64,000 bases of DNA. Origin: Physcia stellaris (Eukaryota > Ascomycota > Lecanoromycetes > Caliciales > Physciaceae). The stretch is taken from assembly GCA_018902385.1 (NCBI GenBank), contig JABSSW010000016.1, positions 434,001 to 498,000 of the forward strand. The letters run 5' to 3'. The notes beneath the pieces were generated by a model, which saw only the letters and a list, made by a program, of their open reading frames with translations, searched no databases and had not been told where the DNA came from. Positions 45,701 through 57,477 of the stretch are shown here, piece by piece. Positions within the stretch are counted from its first letter, which is position 1, and each line of letters opens with the position of its first letter. The position numbers and the translations under genes are program-made.

Positions 45701-48700
45701 ATGGCTTCGGAGGCCGGTGATCTCGGTCAAGAGGAGGATGGCGACGACGATACTACCAAGATCGAGAAGAATGGCAAGCTTGAAGACGACAGCGACCAAG
45801 AAGAAGAGGAGGAAGATGAAGAGGATGAAGAACCTCGTTTGGAATACACCTCGGTGACGAAGAAGCTCACTTCAGTATATCGTAATGGCGATGCTACGAG
45901 TGCTTTTCTCGTCGCTGGAGATAAAATGGTAAGGTCGCGGTCCAAGCCTCGAGCCTGTAGCATTATTGCCTACTTGAGTGCCCTGCTGAAGCTTTTGTAG
46001 ATAATAGGAACCCACAATGGCAACATCGTAAGTCATGAAACTTCAAGAAACTCAGTGGGGTTTTCTGATTGAGTCTGTAGCATGTACTCACACTCCCGTC
46101 GATGCAAATGTTGAGAGTTTACCGCGCACATTCAGCATCGATATCAGCCATCTCCATTTCGCCATTTCCTCCGCCTCTACCAGCTTCAAAGGTTGAAGCC
46201 GTGAGCAGAATCGCGTCCGAGCATCGAAGATCCCCAGCAAACTCGACTGCTAGTCTCAAGGTTCCACAGCAGTCTTCTCCTCGAAGCCCCAAACAACCGC
46301 CAGTTCCTGCCACTCCTTCCAACGCCATACACATCGCATCATCATCTATAGATGGGAATGTATGTGTAGCCTCCCTTACGGACCCAAAGGATGTCTTGCT
46401 CCGAAATTTTGGTCGACCAGTGCAAGCCGTATCTTTATCTCCTGATTACAAGAGCGATAGGTCTTATTTGTCGGGTGGTACAGCAGGTAGTCTTATCTTG
46501 ACTGTTGGTGGACGAGCTGGGACGAGCTCCACCTCAAACACAACAGGGGGCGCTGCTGCTCAAGCATCAGGATGGCTTGGCTCAATTGGATTGGGATCGA
46601 ATACAGGCAAGGATACAGTGCTCCACTCTGGTGAAGGTGCTGTTCGGATAATCAAATGGTCATTGTCTGGCAAATACGTGGTATGGGTGAACGAGAAAGG
46701 CATCAAGATCATGCGATCCAACCTACACCTTGAATCTGCTGAAGCAGACTTTGCCTGGAAGCGTATGAGTCATGTTGATCATCCTGCTTATTCTGGTTGG
46801 GAAGACATGGCTGGCGTGTGGAAGCCCCATATTGAATGGATCGACGAAGCTGGGCTTGAGTCTGAGAACGATTATGATGAACTAAATGATGGCGCTGTGG
46901 ACACTTCTGCCTCTGGAGTACCCTCTGCACGGCAACCGCCAAAGACTAGACTTCAAGCTGGTCGTACGGAGAAAATGGTTGTTGGCTGGGGAGGTACGAT
47001 CTGGATCATCGACGTTCATCCCGGAGGACCAGGGGTGGGCAAAGAAGCCGGTGAAAGGAAGATAGGGCGTGTGGAGGTTGTGACTATGTAAGTCAAATAT
47101 CTGATCCTACAGGAACAACCATTTGACGATAGGTAGATTAAGGACTGATTGTATTATATCTGGAATTTCGCTTTATACCCCAAATCTGCTTCTCGTTCTT
47201 GCATACATTACAGTGGAAGATGAGTCTTCCCAAAATCGGAAATCTTCGAAGCGTGGCGTTCATCGGCGACAAAATGCATTACAGCCTGAAATGAGGATTA
47301 TCGATATTACGACGAAAGAAGAGGTCTGCGGAGCGGACACACTTAATGTTAGCAGATATGAAAGTCTGTCAGCGACAGACTATCACCTGGGAGTTCTGCC
47401 AGCCATTCGAGTGGCGAACAAGCCAGGAACGACTCGTGGAACGCTTGAAGCTATCGGTGGTGGCATCTGGGATGCTACAATGTATACTTGGGATGCAACA
47501 ATGTATCCAACGAGAGCTATAGGTGGCGGCATCTGGGATGCCACGATGCAGACTACAAGATTGTTCAGCTCTGGCGCAAGTGTACGAAGCACCGGTGGCC
47601 AAAGCCCAAAAAAGGCAGGAAGCAAGGCACCAAGTGATGGCAACAGTGCGGCCGACGTATCTGCTATGAATAAAGAAAACATGCCTAACCCAACTACTTT
47701 AACCCATGGCATGAAAATATTCATCCAGAGCCCTTACGACTGCGTTCTCGCTACCAAGCCCACAATCTCTGATCATCTGGCCTGGCTAGAGAGCCATGCA
47801 AAGTATGAAGAAGCTTGGAACTTATTGGACCGGCATCCCGAGGCAGCAGGAAGCACTGCCGAAAGCTCTGTCGGGACGAGCGCTCCAAGTACTCCTACCA
47901 AGGCCCAAGGCAACAATAGAGACATAATGAGATCCCAAGGGAGTCTGGAAGACTTCTTCGCAGACGACAGTTCTCAAACGACAGTCTCCGGTCCTCGCGA
48001 CTTCAACTCTCAGGCACAAAAAGAAAAGCGTAGGATAGGCGAGCAATGGGTGCAGCAGCTTGTCAAGGCGGAAGACTGGACTAAAGCTGGAAAAGTCTGT
48101 GGACAAGTTCTTGATACTTCTTCCAGCTGGGAGCATTGGGTCTGGGTCTTCGCCCAAGCCAACAAATACGAAGAAATTGTGGGCTACATTCCAGTCTCCA
48201 AACTCCGGCCGCCCCTACCCTCTCTCGTCTACGAGATGATACTAGGTCATTACGTGTCAGTGGACCGCACTCGACTCCAAACTCTCCTTAACCAATGGCC
48301 GACTGAGCTCTTCGACCCTGGAAGCATCATCTCCGCCATTCAAGGCCGTCTCAAAGGCGGCGACATCCATGAAAACTCCGTTGAGGATGGCGTCGTCGGC
48401 CGCGACTGGCGTATTTTAACTTCCAGTCTCGCAAAACTCTACCTTGCTGACGGCCACCCTCGCCAAGCGCTCAGCTGCTACATACACCTCCAAGACGCCG
48501 ACGCAGCGATGGGCCTCATTAACTCACAGCACCTGGTCGACGCTATCTCAGACGACATACCTGGCTTCATCCTTCTTCGCGTGTCCAAAGCCCAGCAGCG
48601 ATCCGCACCGCTATCAGAACTCGAAGCCGCGAGCTCGGAAGCTATCCACCTCCTGGTTGATGAAGCCCACCACGGTATCGTAATGCCAGACACAGTGATC

Positions 48701-49896
48701 CAGCAATTGGACAACAAGTCACGCATGCAGCCCTACCTCTTCTTCTACTTTCGTGCGCTCTGGAACGGCGATACTACGCTATCAACCAATGATACCACCT
48801 CGCAAGGCCGTCCCCGCGATCCTAGCCCCATGCTAACAACCCACCTCGCCGCGACGGAGGGTAAATCTCTCGTCTCCGACCATGCAGATCTCGCCGCGCG
48901 GCTTTTTGCCGAGTACGATAGAGGGCTATTGATGACGTTCCTGCGTTCCTCACAGAGCTATACACTGGAGACAGCGTCCCAACTATGCGAGAAACGGAAA
49001 TATATCCCCGAACTTGTCTACCTGCTTTCGAAAGAAGGGCGGACTGCGCAGGCTTTGAGGTTGATCATCGATCAGCTAGGCGATGCCTCCCAGGCAATTG
49101 CCTTCGCCAAAGAGCAGGACGATGCCGGCCTTTGGGATGATCTTCTGGACTATAGCATGAACAAGCCCTCCTTCATCCGCGGCCTACTCGAAGAAGTAGG
49201 TACGGCGATCGATCCCATCAAGCTGGTGCGACGTATACCAGAGGGCTTGGAGATTGAGGGTTTAAAGAAAGGCCTACAGCGGATGTTAAGGGAATACGAG
49301 ATCCAATATTCCATCAGCGAGGGTGTTGCGAGAGTACTCAGAGGGGAAGTTGCAGCGGCGATGCTAGAGCGGGAAAGAGGGCAGCGGAGAGGGATACGCT
49401 TTGACGTTGACAAGAAGGGCCAGGCGCAGTCTTCCCACACCATCAATAAAAGCGAAGCACACGACCAAGAGGGCAAGAAAGAGGAGAGAAAGCAGCATCC
49501 CACGAAACTGAAACCAGGGCATTGCGCCGGCTGTGGGAGGGTGTTTGTGGAGGATGGTATGTCTCTTCTCCCTTCCCCTTCCTGTTTTCCCTAAATCCAA
49601 TACCCTTACTCAACTCTATAACTAACAACCCAATCACAGACCTAACCCTCCTCCTCTCCTTCCCCTGCGCCCGCCCCTCCCTCCCAAACTCCAGCCACCC
49701 ACAGACCTTCCACCTCCCCTGCCTCCTCCCCGCCTCCGCCCCCCAACCCACGATCCCAGCCTCCCTCGCCACCCTCTCCCCCTCAGACTACGACCGCTTC
49801 GACTACGACCGCAGCATCGGCTCCAAGATCGATCGCGCCCGCCTCGTCGGTACGCTGCTGCAGGGGAGGGGGTGTCCCATTTGCGTTGATGACTGA
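45701..49896 (+). CDS. VPS41: Vacuolar protein sorting-associated protein 41 (HOPS subunit)
   Basis: Rab7/Ypt7-binding subunit of the HOPS tether for fusion at the vacuole. Five exons: 45701-45928, 46001-46027 (only nine codons), 46081-47087, 47137-49556 and 49640-49896. All have GT-AG introns with continuous phase, giving 1312 residues, longer than yeast Vps41 (992). The acidic N terminus is followed by a beta-propeller region (RLEYTSVTKKLTSVYRNGDA, IIGTHNGNIHVLTLPSM, IHIASSSIDGNV). The clathrin-heavy-chain-repeat region occupies the C-terminal half (for example RNRRIGEQ-like helices, LYLADGHPRQALSCYIHLQD, YIPELVYLLSKEGRTAQAL). The end carries a RING-like zinc module: CAGCGRVF at the end of exon 4 and CPICVDD at the C terminus. 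Extra length comes from Ser/Gly-rich inserts and a short repeat near residue 530. Confidence 0.93.
47456..47553 (+). repeat. Internal duplicated motif in VPS41
   Basis: Encodes GGGIWDATMYTWDATMYPTR followed by GGGIWDATMQTTR: an IWDATM-type unit present three times in about 32 codons, from tandem duplication of a 24-66 bp segment within the coding sequence. Confidence 0.8.
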
Positions 49897-50782
49897 GGGG
49901 ATCTGTGGATCTTGAGTTCTGAAATTCATCAATCTAGTTCGAAAGAAGCTGAAAGTAAAGAAAACATACTCTAAGTCACGAAATACCCCGCTTCTTCTAG
50001 ACCTCGAGCTCTGGTTTCCCATGTCTATTAAAGCGGAACGAGTAGCGTCACTGCCTGGGCCGCTTCAAAGCAAAAGACGACAGGACATCGAAAGAGAGAT
50101 CCGAATAGCAGGAGCAGCTCCCCGCCAAACCATGCAGACTATTCCACCCCACTAATCCCCTCAAATCCCAGTTCCCCAAGTGCTGGAGATGCTGGGCATA
50201 CATTAGCAAACCAGGGAAAATCCAAAAAGATCCTGCGTCAGGATTAGGATTAGGAAACAACTAGCCTAGAAAGCAATCTGGGCCGCGATGTTGCGGTGAT
50301 AAGGGGTTTCATTGTGTAGTCTGGATGCTGACGTGGGTTAATGAGCCTTGCAAAAGCAAAAGGCTATGCGGAGTAAGGCAAGGCCATGTCTACAAAGCAT
50401 ATAGTAGGTAGTCTACGAAATGCGCGCAAAATGCAAGTATCACGTCTCCTCCGCTGTCGTTCCTTGAACTCCATGTACCGTAGGCTGTAGAAATATTAAA
50501 GTTTCCCCTTACTGGAGTCCCGCACCGGTCAACATCAAGGCGGCACGGCAGATCGTGAGCATTTTTGCCGAGTGAATCACGCCTACGGAGCAAATTTGCA
50601 CAGCATGGCTATTAACAGAGTCAATTCGACTCAGCAGTCGCTATCTCTCTCTATCTGCAGACGAACAAGGCCGATGCTACATCATGTTTATGCATCCATG
50701 CTTGCTGAAACCCACAAATTACCGCAATCCCTCACCCTAACCTCAGCCAACCCCATCGCTAGATCCGACGTCGCTGAAGATG
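49897..50782. other. Intergenic, nothing supported
   Basis: Between convergent VPS41 and the small wall-type gene. Short frames only. Confidence 0.5.
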
Positions 50783-51727
50783 TTAGATCAGAAGAGCCAC
50801 GGTCCCGAACAGAGCCACAGCCAAGGTGACGTAGACGCCAGCGAAGTTATCGACGGCTGCGCCGGTTGCTGGGGTCGGCGAAGAGCTGGCCGGAGTGGGA
50901 GTTGCGGACGCGGTCTCCTCGGTGGAAGTCGTCTCGATGGAGGTGGTCTTCGAAGAGGTCGAGGTCTTGGTAGAGACAGCGGTGGTGGTTCCACTCGAGA
51001 TGATTGGGCCAGAACCGACAGGAATGGCAACCGAAGAAGTGTTGACGGAGGCCGGCACAACTGGGGATGGAGTGGTAGTGGGAGAGCCTGAAGCTGGAGT
51101 TTCCGGGACAGGGGTGACTGCGGTCGACTCCTTAGCCTTGCTAGGGACAGACACGCTAGAGACGCCAGGTGTGATGGTAGCTGAGAAGAAACATCAGTAC
51201 GCGTATCAGTTAGCGAATGGGTACAACTTGCTTACCTCCGCCAGCCGGAATTGAGATAGTGCTTGTCTCGGACTGGGTGCCGGGAACAACCACAACCGGG
51301 GTAGAAGACTCGTTGACGACAGGAGTCTCGGCAGGCGAGCAGTCGGGGGTAACGGTCACGGTGACAGTCTCTTTATCTGAGGAGTGGAGTCAATAGTTTG
51401 CCGATGCGCCATGGAGAAGGTAGACCTACCACCACGGCCACGGAGACCAACGAAGGAAGCTTCACGGGCTCCGAGGTCATTGACTGTAAAGAGATAGTTA
51501 GTCGACAAGACCAGTGTGGACGAGCGTGAAGCTGATGCATCAGTGGTGTGTCGATGCTGCATCAACCGACTACTGATACTGACGAAGACGTGATATCCAA
51601 TGCTATTGCTGCCATAATGCATGATCATGAAGAGCACGCGTTATGATGGACAGAGGGCTGCAAAGTCGAGAGCTGAAAAGCATTGTCACTTACCGGCTGC
51701 AGACACACCTCTCCGCTGCGTGTGCAT
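50783..51727 (-). CDS. Small Ser/Thr-rich, GPI-tail-like protein
   Basis: Four exons are inferred: 51727-51694, 51483-51430, 51376-51236 and 51180-50783. All junctions are GT-AG and total length is a multiple of three, giving 208 residues. The mature-looking part begins AVNDLGAREASFVGLRGRG, then VTVTVTPDCSPAETP, then a long Ser/Thr/Pro stretch. It ends with small residues and a hydrophobic tail (FAGVYVTLAVALFGTVALLI), typical of GPI-anchored fungal wall proteins. The proposed first exon (MHTQRRGVSAA) is not a convincing signal peptide, so the true start or first exon may lie elsewhere. A TATA-like box sits about 80 bp upstream of this ATG. Function unknown. Confidence 0.62.
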
Positions 51728-51802
51728 AGCGAGTTAGTCGTGGCTCTTTGTGGGATGGTGAGGATGGAGTGATAGAAAGGAGCAGGCGGACTTGGAGCAG
51801 GA

Positions 51803-51809
51803 TTTTATA
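51803..51809 (-). promoter_or_regulatory. TATA-box candidate
   Basis: TATAAAA on the minus strand about 80 bp before the proposed ATG at 51727, followed by a CT-rich stretch and CACAAAG-type leader. Position suits a core promoter of the small GPI-type gene. Confidence 0.5.
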
Positions 51810-52185
51810 GCCCATTGCGACGACTCCCACAACGACACTGATAACAAAGACCCAGTCCCAGCGTACATTGCTGGGCACGGAAAGCTGCGACGGTTCAATT
51901 GGTGTATTAACGAAGTGAGCAATGAGAGCCAGCACGAGGACTGCTTTCTCCTTGATATATTTCATCTTGAGCAGAGTCAGTAGTAGCAGCATGTGGAATG
52001 CAGGAAGCAACGTACTCTGAATGAAAGACTGCAAACTGATATATAGAATTACTACTGTAAACAAAAGAGTGGATATTCCGATTGAATAGCTGAAGTCTAG
52101 AATGAAGAAGAGAAGAAGAGAAGTTAGCAGAGGAAAGACAAATAAATAGAGGGGAAGCCTCAGGTAAACCGCACCTTCCCAAGTT
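51810..52185. other. Region between small wall gene and partial transcription factor
   Basis: A long minus-strand open frame here is strongly hydrophobic (several leucine-rich spans) but lacks an ATG at its head and overlaps a pyrimidine-rich intron-like tract, so it is not called as a gene. Confidence 0.35.
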
Positions 52186-53505
52186 TCAGTGCACACAGAG
52201 TCGGGTGATCTTGACCGTTGGGGAATCAACAACTGAGTCAGCCATCGACTGCGGTTTGAATCTCGCGGAAAGGGCGTCGAATGTGCTCCGGATCTCCTGG
52301 TCAATGGCTTTCATTTCGTCACTTGGCTGATCAGTAGAAAGCGTGTGCCGAATAACCTTTTCAAACACGCTCATCATCTTGTGCTTAGCAATGTATAGGG
52401 ACAATTCGGTGGGTTCAATCATAGGCCTTGCGGGTGGCAATCTCAGCGTACCTTCATCAAAGTCGGAATCGAAAAGGTTGGTTGGTGGCCGTGTGTCCCA
52501 AGTCGGATATTGTGTATTGCTCGGCAGTCCAAATTGGAAAGAGATGAGCATGTCAAGTTGCATACAGATGGACCAAGTGCGTCGTCGTATTTCCCCTTCA
52601 AACATTGAAATCTTCTGCTGATACCCATCAGCATCTCTGTGATAACCCATGACCGTTCCCAGGCGCATTAGCGTGCCCATAAGTATAGCAATGTCTGAGT
52701 CAAGCTCTCCCCTTGTAACACAGATCGACTGAACGTACAAAGCTAATGCTTCGACAGCGAATCTCTGAGGTCTGTGGTACTGTCCAACAACTAGACACTG
52801 TGCAGCAGCTGTATTGAAACGTCCAGGAATACTATGCTTGCGTTCCCGGGTAAGCTTAGGTCAAATGATATTCCTTCTACTCATTCAGGACTTGGAGTAA
52901 GAATTGGGAATTAAGTGAAAGGCCCAAAAAGCGACCTACCTCTCGTACAAAACGGTTCTGGAAGCGGTAGATAGAGTCTCGGAAGCTATTTCAAGAATGG
53001 AGAACAGAATAGAAGCCCACAAAGGTGAAGCGGCAGAAGGGTTGTCCCAAAATAGTCGATAGAGCCGGCTGAATTGTCTAGTGTGTATGAATGGTGCAGC
53101 AACACTCTTCATTTTGAAATAAGTGCCAACAAGCTGGTCTACTTTGTGCCTCGGGGGAAGGAACTGCGCAAGAACTTGTTGAAATGATGAAGGTCTCATA
53201 GCACCAGAGAGTACAGTGGAGGCATTGTCGTCATTATTACTTTGGTTGACCCCATCGCCATCGACATTATCATTTCCTTCTCGAAAGGCATTTCGGAGCT
53301 CCTCGATATCTTCGAGCATTGCAGACCAATGAGTTGCTCCATTATGAAGAGAGCCGAAAACCATCACATCGTAGCTTTCGCCGTCGACATTCGGTACAAG
53401 CACGATATTCGCGGTTCCTTGTGATCTTATGCTGTTGTACGTGGTCCATGGAGATTTGAAAAGTAATATTGGAAGCTGGTCCTGCCGGGTTGTATCCAAA
53501 GACAA
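52186..53505 (-). pseudogene. Partial fungal-specific transcription factor gene
   Basis: Two minus-strand frames carry the fungal transcription-factor middle homology region. The upstream part (from about 53505 to 52936) includes LVGTYFKMKSVAAPFIHTRQ and FSRLYRLFWDNPSAASPLW. The downstream part (about 52860-52186) includes RFNTAAAQCLVVGQYHRPQR, LGTVMGYHRDADGYQQ and FEGEIRRRTWSICMQLDMLI. These are hallmarks of the Fungal_trans family. No Zn2Cys6 cluster, no good start ATG before 53505 and no usual C-terminal half were found, and the intron between the parts could not be placed in phase. It may be truncated at both ends, or start at an internal Met (MVFGSLHNG) and lack the zinc cluster. DNA-binding regulator by family; target unknown. 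Confidence 0.6.
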
Positions 53506-53891
53506 ATTTTACCAACACGAAAGTTACGTGAGCCTAAAGATGCCCTAGTCAACCCTAACGCAGTATACATAGCCAACCCTACTCTATGTGAAGGCCCGTG
53601 CGAAATGCTTCACGCTTTTCTGAGGACTTTCAATGTAATATGAAGATTGATTACCCACTACTTACTTAGGATCACTGGACGAGATGAGGCCTTCATCAAA
53701 ATCGCATTGACAGGATCAGATCACCAGTCAGCCCATACATTGAATTTAGATCTGTCTCAAGCGCTTTCCCTAGAGCGTTAGACATCATATGGGTGTCTAA
53801 ACCAACTGGTACCAAGTGATATTGAGGTCATCAATGATTTTAAGGCACAGACACCGTCTTTGTTGGCCTTATTCAGAGGGATATTGAAGTC
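53506..53891. other. Region between partial transcription factor and GRC3
   Basis: 386 bp with no cysteine-cluster exon and no supported gene; it probably contains the GRC3 promoter. Confidence 0.45.
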
Positions 53892-56598
53892 ATGGAACAG
53901 AGACAGGCCACCAAGGCATCTGATCCGGGGACTCCAAAGAGTGCGTTCGCTGCCAGAAAAGCGAAGATCAATCCATTCACAGAGGTCACAAACAGGAGCC
54001 ATGAATCTCAGAAAGTTTCACCTACCCACTTGTTGATCAGAGATACGTCAGCTCAATCTCCTCCAACCAAGAAGCAGAGGTTGGGTTCTGATCAGACCAG
54101 ACCATTACAACAGTCGAAAGCCCAAGATTCTGACAGCAGCATAGCAATCCTTGCCTTGACATCAGAGTCTTCTGTCCACCAGAACAAACATGAAGTGACA
54201 AGCATACCTCTCAATGCTAGGGATAATGTTGACCAAAACACATCGTTCGGCTTACAGCTTAATGGAGGAACACGTCAGCGAAGCGAGTCTATTAGTACAG
54301 GTCTAGACTCGGATAATGGGACGGAAGTAGAAGGCGAGTAGTCAGTAAGCGAGACTTTCTGTCTGACGTTTGAGCCATTAATGTTAGCCAGTTCGGATAC
54401 AAGTCCACAGACAGTAATTGCCTTCCATGGACAAGGTCCTGATCAAACACTTTCGACCTTTCAACCCAACGCACATAATGTTTTTAGCGAGAATGACATT
54501 GAGTGGTCTATTCGGCTCCAGGATGGCGATGTGAGCTGTACTTGATGTGCTCTGGCGATAAACTTAATGGGCTGACACTCTCGCTCACAGACGCTATGTA
54601 TGGTAGGCCAGTATGACATTTGGGTACGCAAAGGGGCAATCAGCATTATGGGCGCTGTACTGCACCCTAGCTCGAAGTTGCACCGCGTTTTTGCGCCCTC
54701 AACCCATTCACTGCCAAGTATACGACCAATAACAGATCCATATCGTCCTTCTCCTCAATCCACGGAACTTACAATTATCTCATGCACCAGCGGCATTAGG
54801 CTGTTGCGACACCTATCCCCAAAGTTTGGGAGGATTTGGAACAAGTGTGATGCACCTGATATCCAGAAGGCAAATTCAATAGATATCAGCAAACGTTCTT
54901 TTACATTTGTGAGTGCAGCCGAACATGACCGAACGATCAGAAAGATGACAGTGCTCATGCAATGACAATTAGCTCAAGAACTCAGCAGAGGACAAGCATC
55001 AGCGACCCTTACGACTTGTACAAACCTTCAGTGACAGGCAGATTTTGATAGACAGACTTTTGTCAGGACAAAGCTGGAGACCAAAATCAATCCTTATCTG
55101 CGGACCGAAGGACTCAGGAAAGTCTACACTGTGTCGCATGCTGGTCAATGCAATGCTGACGAGGCCTCAAAAAAACACATCGGCCGATGGTGTTGCATCG
55201 ACTAGCTGCGTGGCTTTTCTGGATATCGATCCCGGTCAGCCGGAATTTTCGCCACCAGGGGAGCTGTCTCTTGTCCTCCTGCGTACGCACATCCTAGGTC
55301 CGCCATATACCCATCCTACAACTTTAGGCGCCAGTGGCAACATCGTGGTACGTGCTCACCATCTCGGCTCAATTTCTCCGAAAGATGATCCGGGCTTTTA
55401 TATCAGATGCGCTCTGAATCTGCTGGATCACTATCGAAGACTTCTCGCACAATATCCGGCTTGTCCCCTTGTCCTCAATACCGCTGGCTGGGTGCAAGGG
55501 GTTGGTCTGGAAGTCTTATCCGAAGCTATCAAATCCTCAAACATGAGCGATATCGTCTACACCTCTACACATGGGCCGCAAGATGTCGTAAGCACGCTGC
55601 TCGAGGTTTCTCGGCCATCTGGAGCATCCATGCATTTCCTAGCATCACAAGAGTCCCGTTTCACGACACGAACGGCCGCAGATCTGCGCCAGATGCAAAC
55701 CATGGCTTACTTTCATCTCGATTCACCTGAAGCAGATAACTTAAGATGGAATGCTCTGCCACTACTAGAGCGAGTCCCGCTAAGTGTTCATTGGGCTGGC
55801 GAAAAGCAAGCGTTATTTGCCATTGTGCACCTCATCGAGCATGTCGATCCTGATCACTTAGTCGCTTCGCTGGACCAATGTATTGTTGGTTTAGTTGTGA
55901 TTGAAGACGATACCGCAGCATCTAGACATCATACTTCCGGTGCAATGCCTGAGGCGGACGAAGCCGCAGCTTCCCCGGAAAACGCGTTTATGGTGATGAG
56001 ATCGGACTCATCGAGTAAAAATGGGTCCGAATCCGACAATGCAGCCAGCTTGGATTCATCAATGCAATCTCGGAAGATCAAGAGCCCGCATATCGGCGCT
56101 CCATTGGGTATGAATACATCATATTTTAATCACCCGTTTATTTTAAGAAATTCAATGGACATGCCTTACATCCCCTCAGGCACTAGCGCCGACGCGCTTC
56201 TTAATCCATCAAACACGTACTCACTGGGCCAAGCGTTTGTGCGGGGAATAGATTTGGAGGCCAGATGTTTGCAGCTTGTTACGCCGGTGCCCATGCAAGT
56301 ATTCACAGCCCTTCACGAACAGAGACGTAAGGTCTTACTAGTCGGGGGTAAGCTTGAGACGCCGGCTTGGGCATATCAAGAGGACTGGGAGCGTGGCGCT
56401 GCTCTGCGACAGAAATTGAGAAAGGAGAACCCCGATGACATGGAGATTAATGAAGTCGAAGAGCGCCGGCAGTGGGCGCAAGGCACACCTTACATTAGCT
56501 CATGCAACCCAACTGCAGCCAGAAGCAGGTCAGCAAGAGTGTGGACAAAGCACCGGGGCTCGGACACGCAGCTGTCAGGCTATGACACTGAGGAATGA
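53892..56598 (+). CDS. GRC3: Polynucleotide 5'-hydroxyl kinase Grc3
   Basis: RNA 5'-kinase that works with the Las1 nuclease in ITS2 removal during 60S ribosome maturation, in the nucleolus. Four exons (53892-54337, 54392-54530, 54591-54908, 54973-56598) with GT-AG introns and continuous phase give 842 residues. The N terminus is Ser/Gln-rich with a basic KKQRLG segment. A beta-rich domain (DGDTLCMVGQYDIWVRKGAI) precedes the P-loop kinase domain with Walker A GPKDSGKST near residue 345. FLDIDPGQPEFSPPGELSL is the diagnostic Grc3/Clp1 segment, and PLVLNTAGWVQGVGLEVL the next conserved block. The C terminus carries LQLVTPVP and LLVGGKLETPAWAY, as in Grc3/NOL9. Pairs functionally with the Pol I subunit gene 17 kb away in ribosome production, although not adjacent. 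Confidence 0.94.
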
Positions 56599-57477
56599 AG
56601 ATTAGGGGAGATTTCAGCAGGTTCGTTTGAACAAGAGGATCATTGGCCGGTTCTACCTACCCGTTTTTTTCAGTTCGGTGAGAACGTCAATACCTCATCT
56701 ATTACACTCAGGTGAGCCTGTCGTGCCTAACGGTCGAATGAGTACGATCGACATGGCAAGGCTGAGTGCACAAATGTCTCCACATACTTCGAGTACGGTA
56801 CAGTAAGGACGGAGTATTAGATCTTTGATCCGATTAGGGTTTGATTGATTAGATAGTAATCCGAGTGATATTTAGTGTCAACCAATGAGGCTTAGCGGGT
56901 ATGCAGGGTGAATTCCCAGCTGAGCCCTGAACTGCCGAGATCCCATCACCCCCAGCGCATACAGGTACAGTAAAAGTGGCTTGCGAAGCGATGAACAGCG
57001 AGGACAGCGTTGCATGCTTTGCAAAGAGGGAAGACAGCGACACAAGAGCACGGTCACCACCCAAAGTATAATGCCGACTAAATAGGAAATAAGCCCAATA
57101 AGGGGGGAATTGATTGGAGCGCATTGGGGAAGGGTAATGCTCCGTCACCGCCACTAACATCTGGGGAGCGTCGACTCAGCACCGAGCACACGAACAAAAT
57201 CTCCTCGATGCTAAACCGTCCAACGCTTTGACTGCTGTTGTGTCTCCCCTCTTTGGCCTACTTTAGGACATCATTTCCCTCCAGCTCCCATTCTGTCTTC
57301 CTCCACCGCGAGCCAAGCTGTCAGAGTTACATTGAGTCATCTGGCGTCATAAAGCATCACACGACACCAAATCGCAAGGCTTCCATGTCCTTTACTTCAA
57401 CCAAAGCTCCCCACCCTTTGTGACATTGGTGACTTATGAGGGTTTGAGACATCTTGCCCGGTGAGGGTGGGGTGGAG
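56599..57477. other. Intergenic, nothing supported
   Basis: Between GRC3 and LST7, 879 bp; promoter of LST7 expected at the right end. Short unrecognised frames only. Confidence 0.5.

Noticed and set aside
51690-52304. Hydrophobic minus-strand frame of about 200 codons
   Set aside because: It begins at TTG, overlaps a pyrimidine-rich intron-like tract and the proposed promoter of the next gene, and shows no family match.
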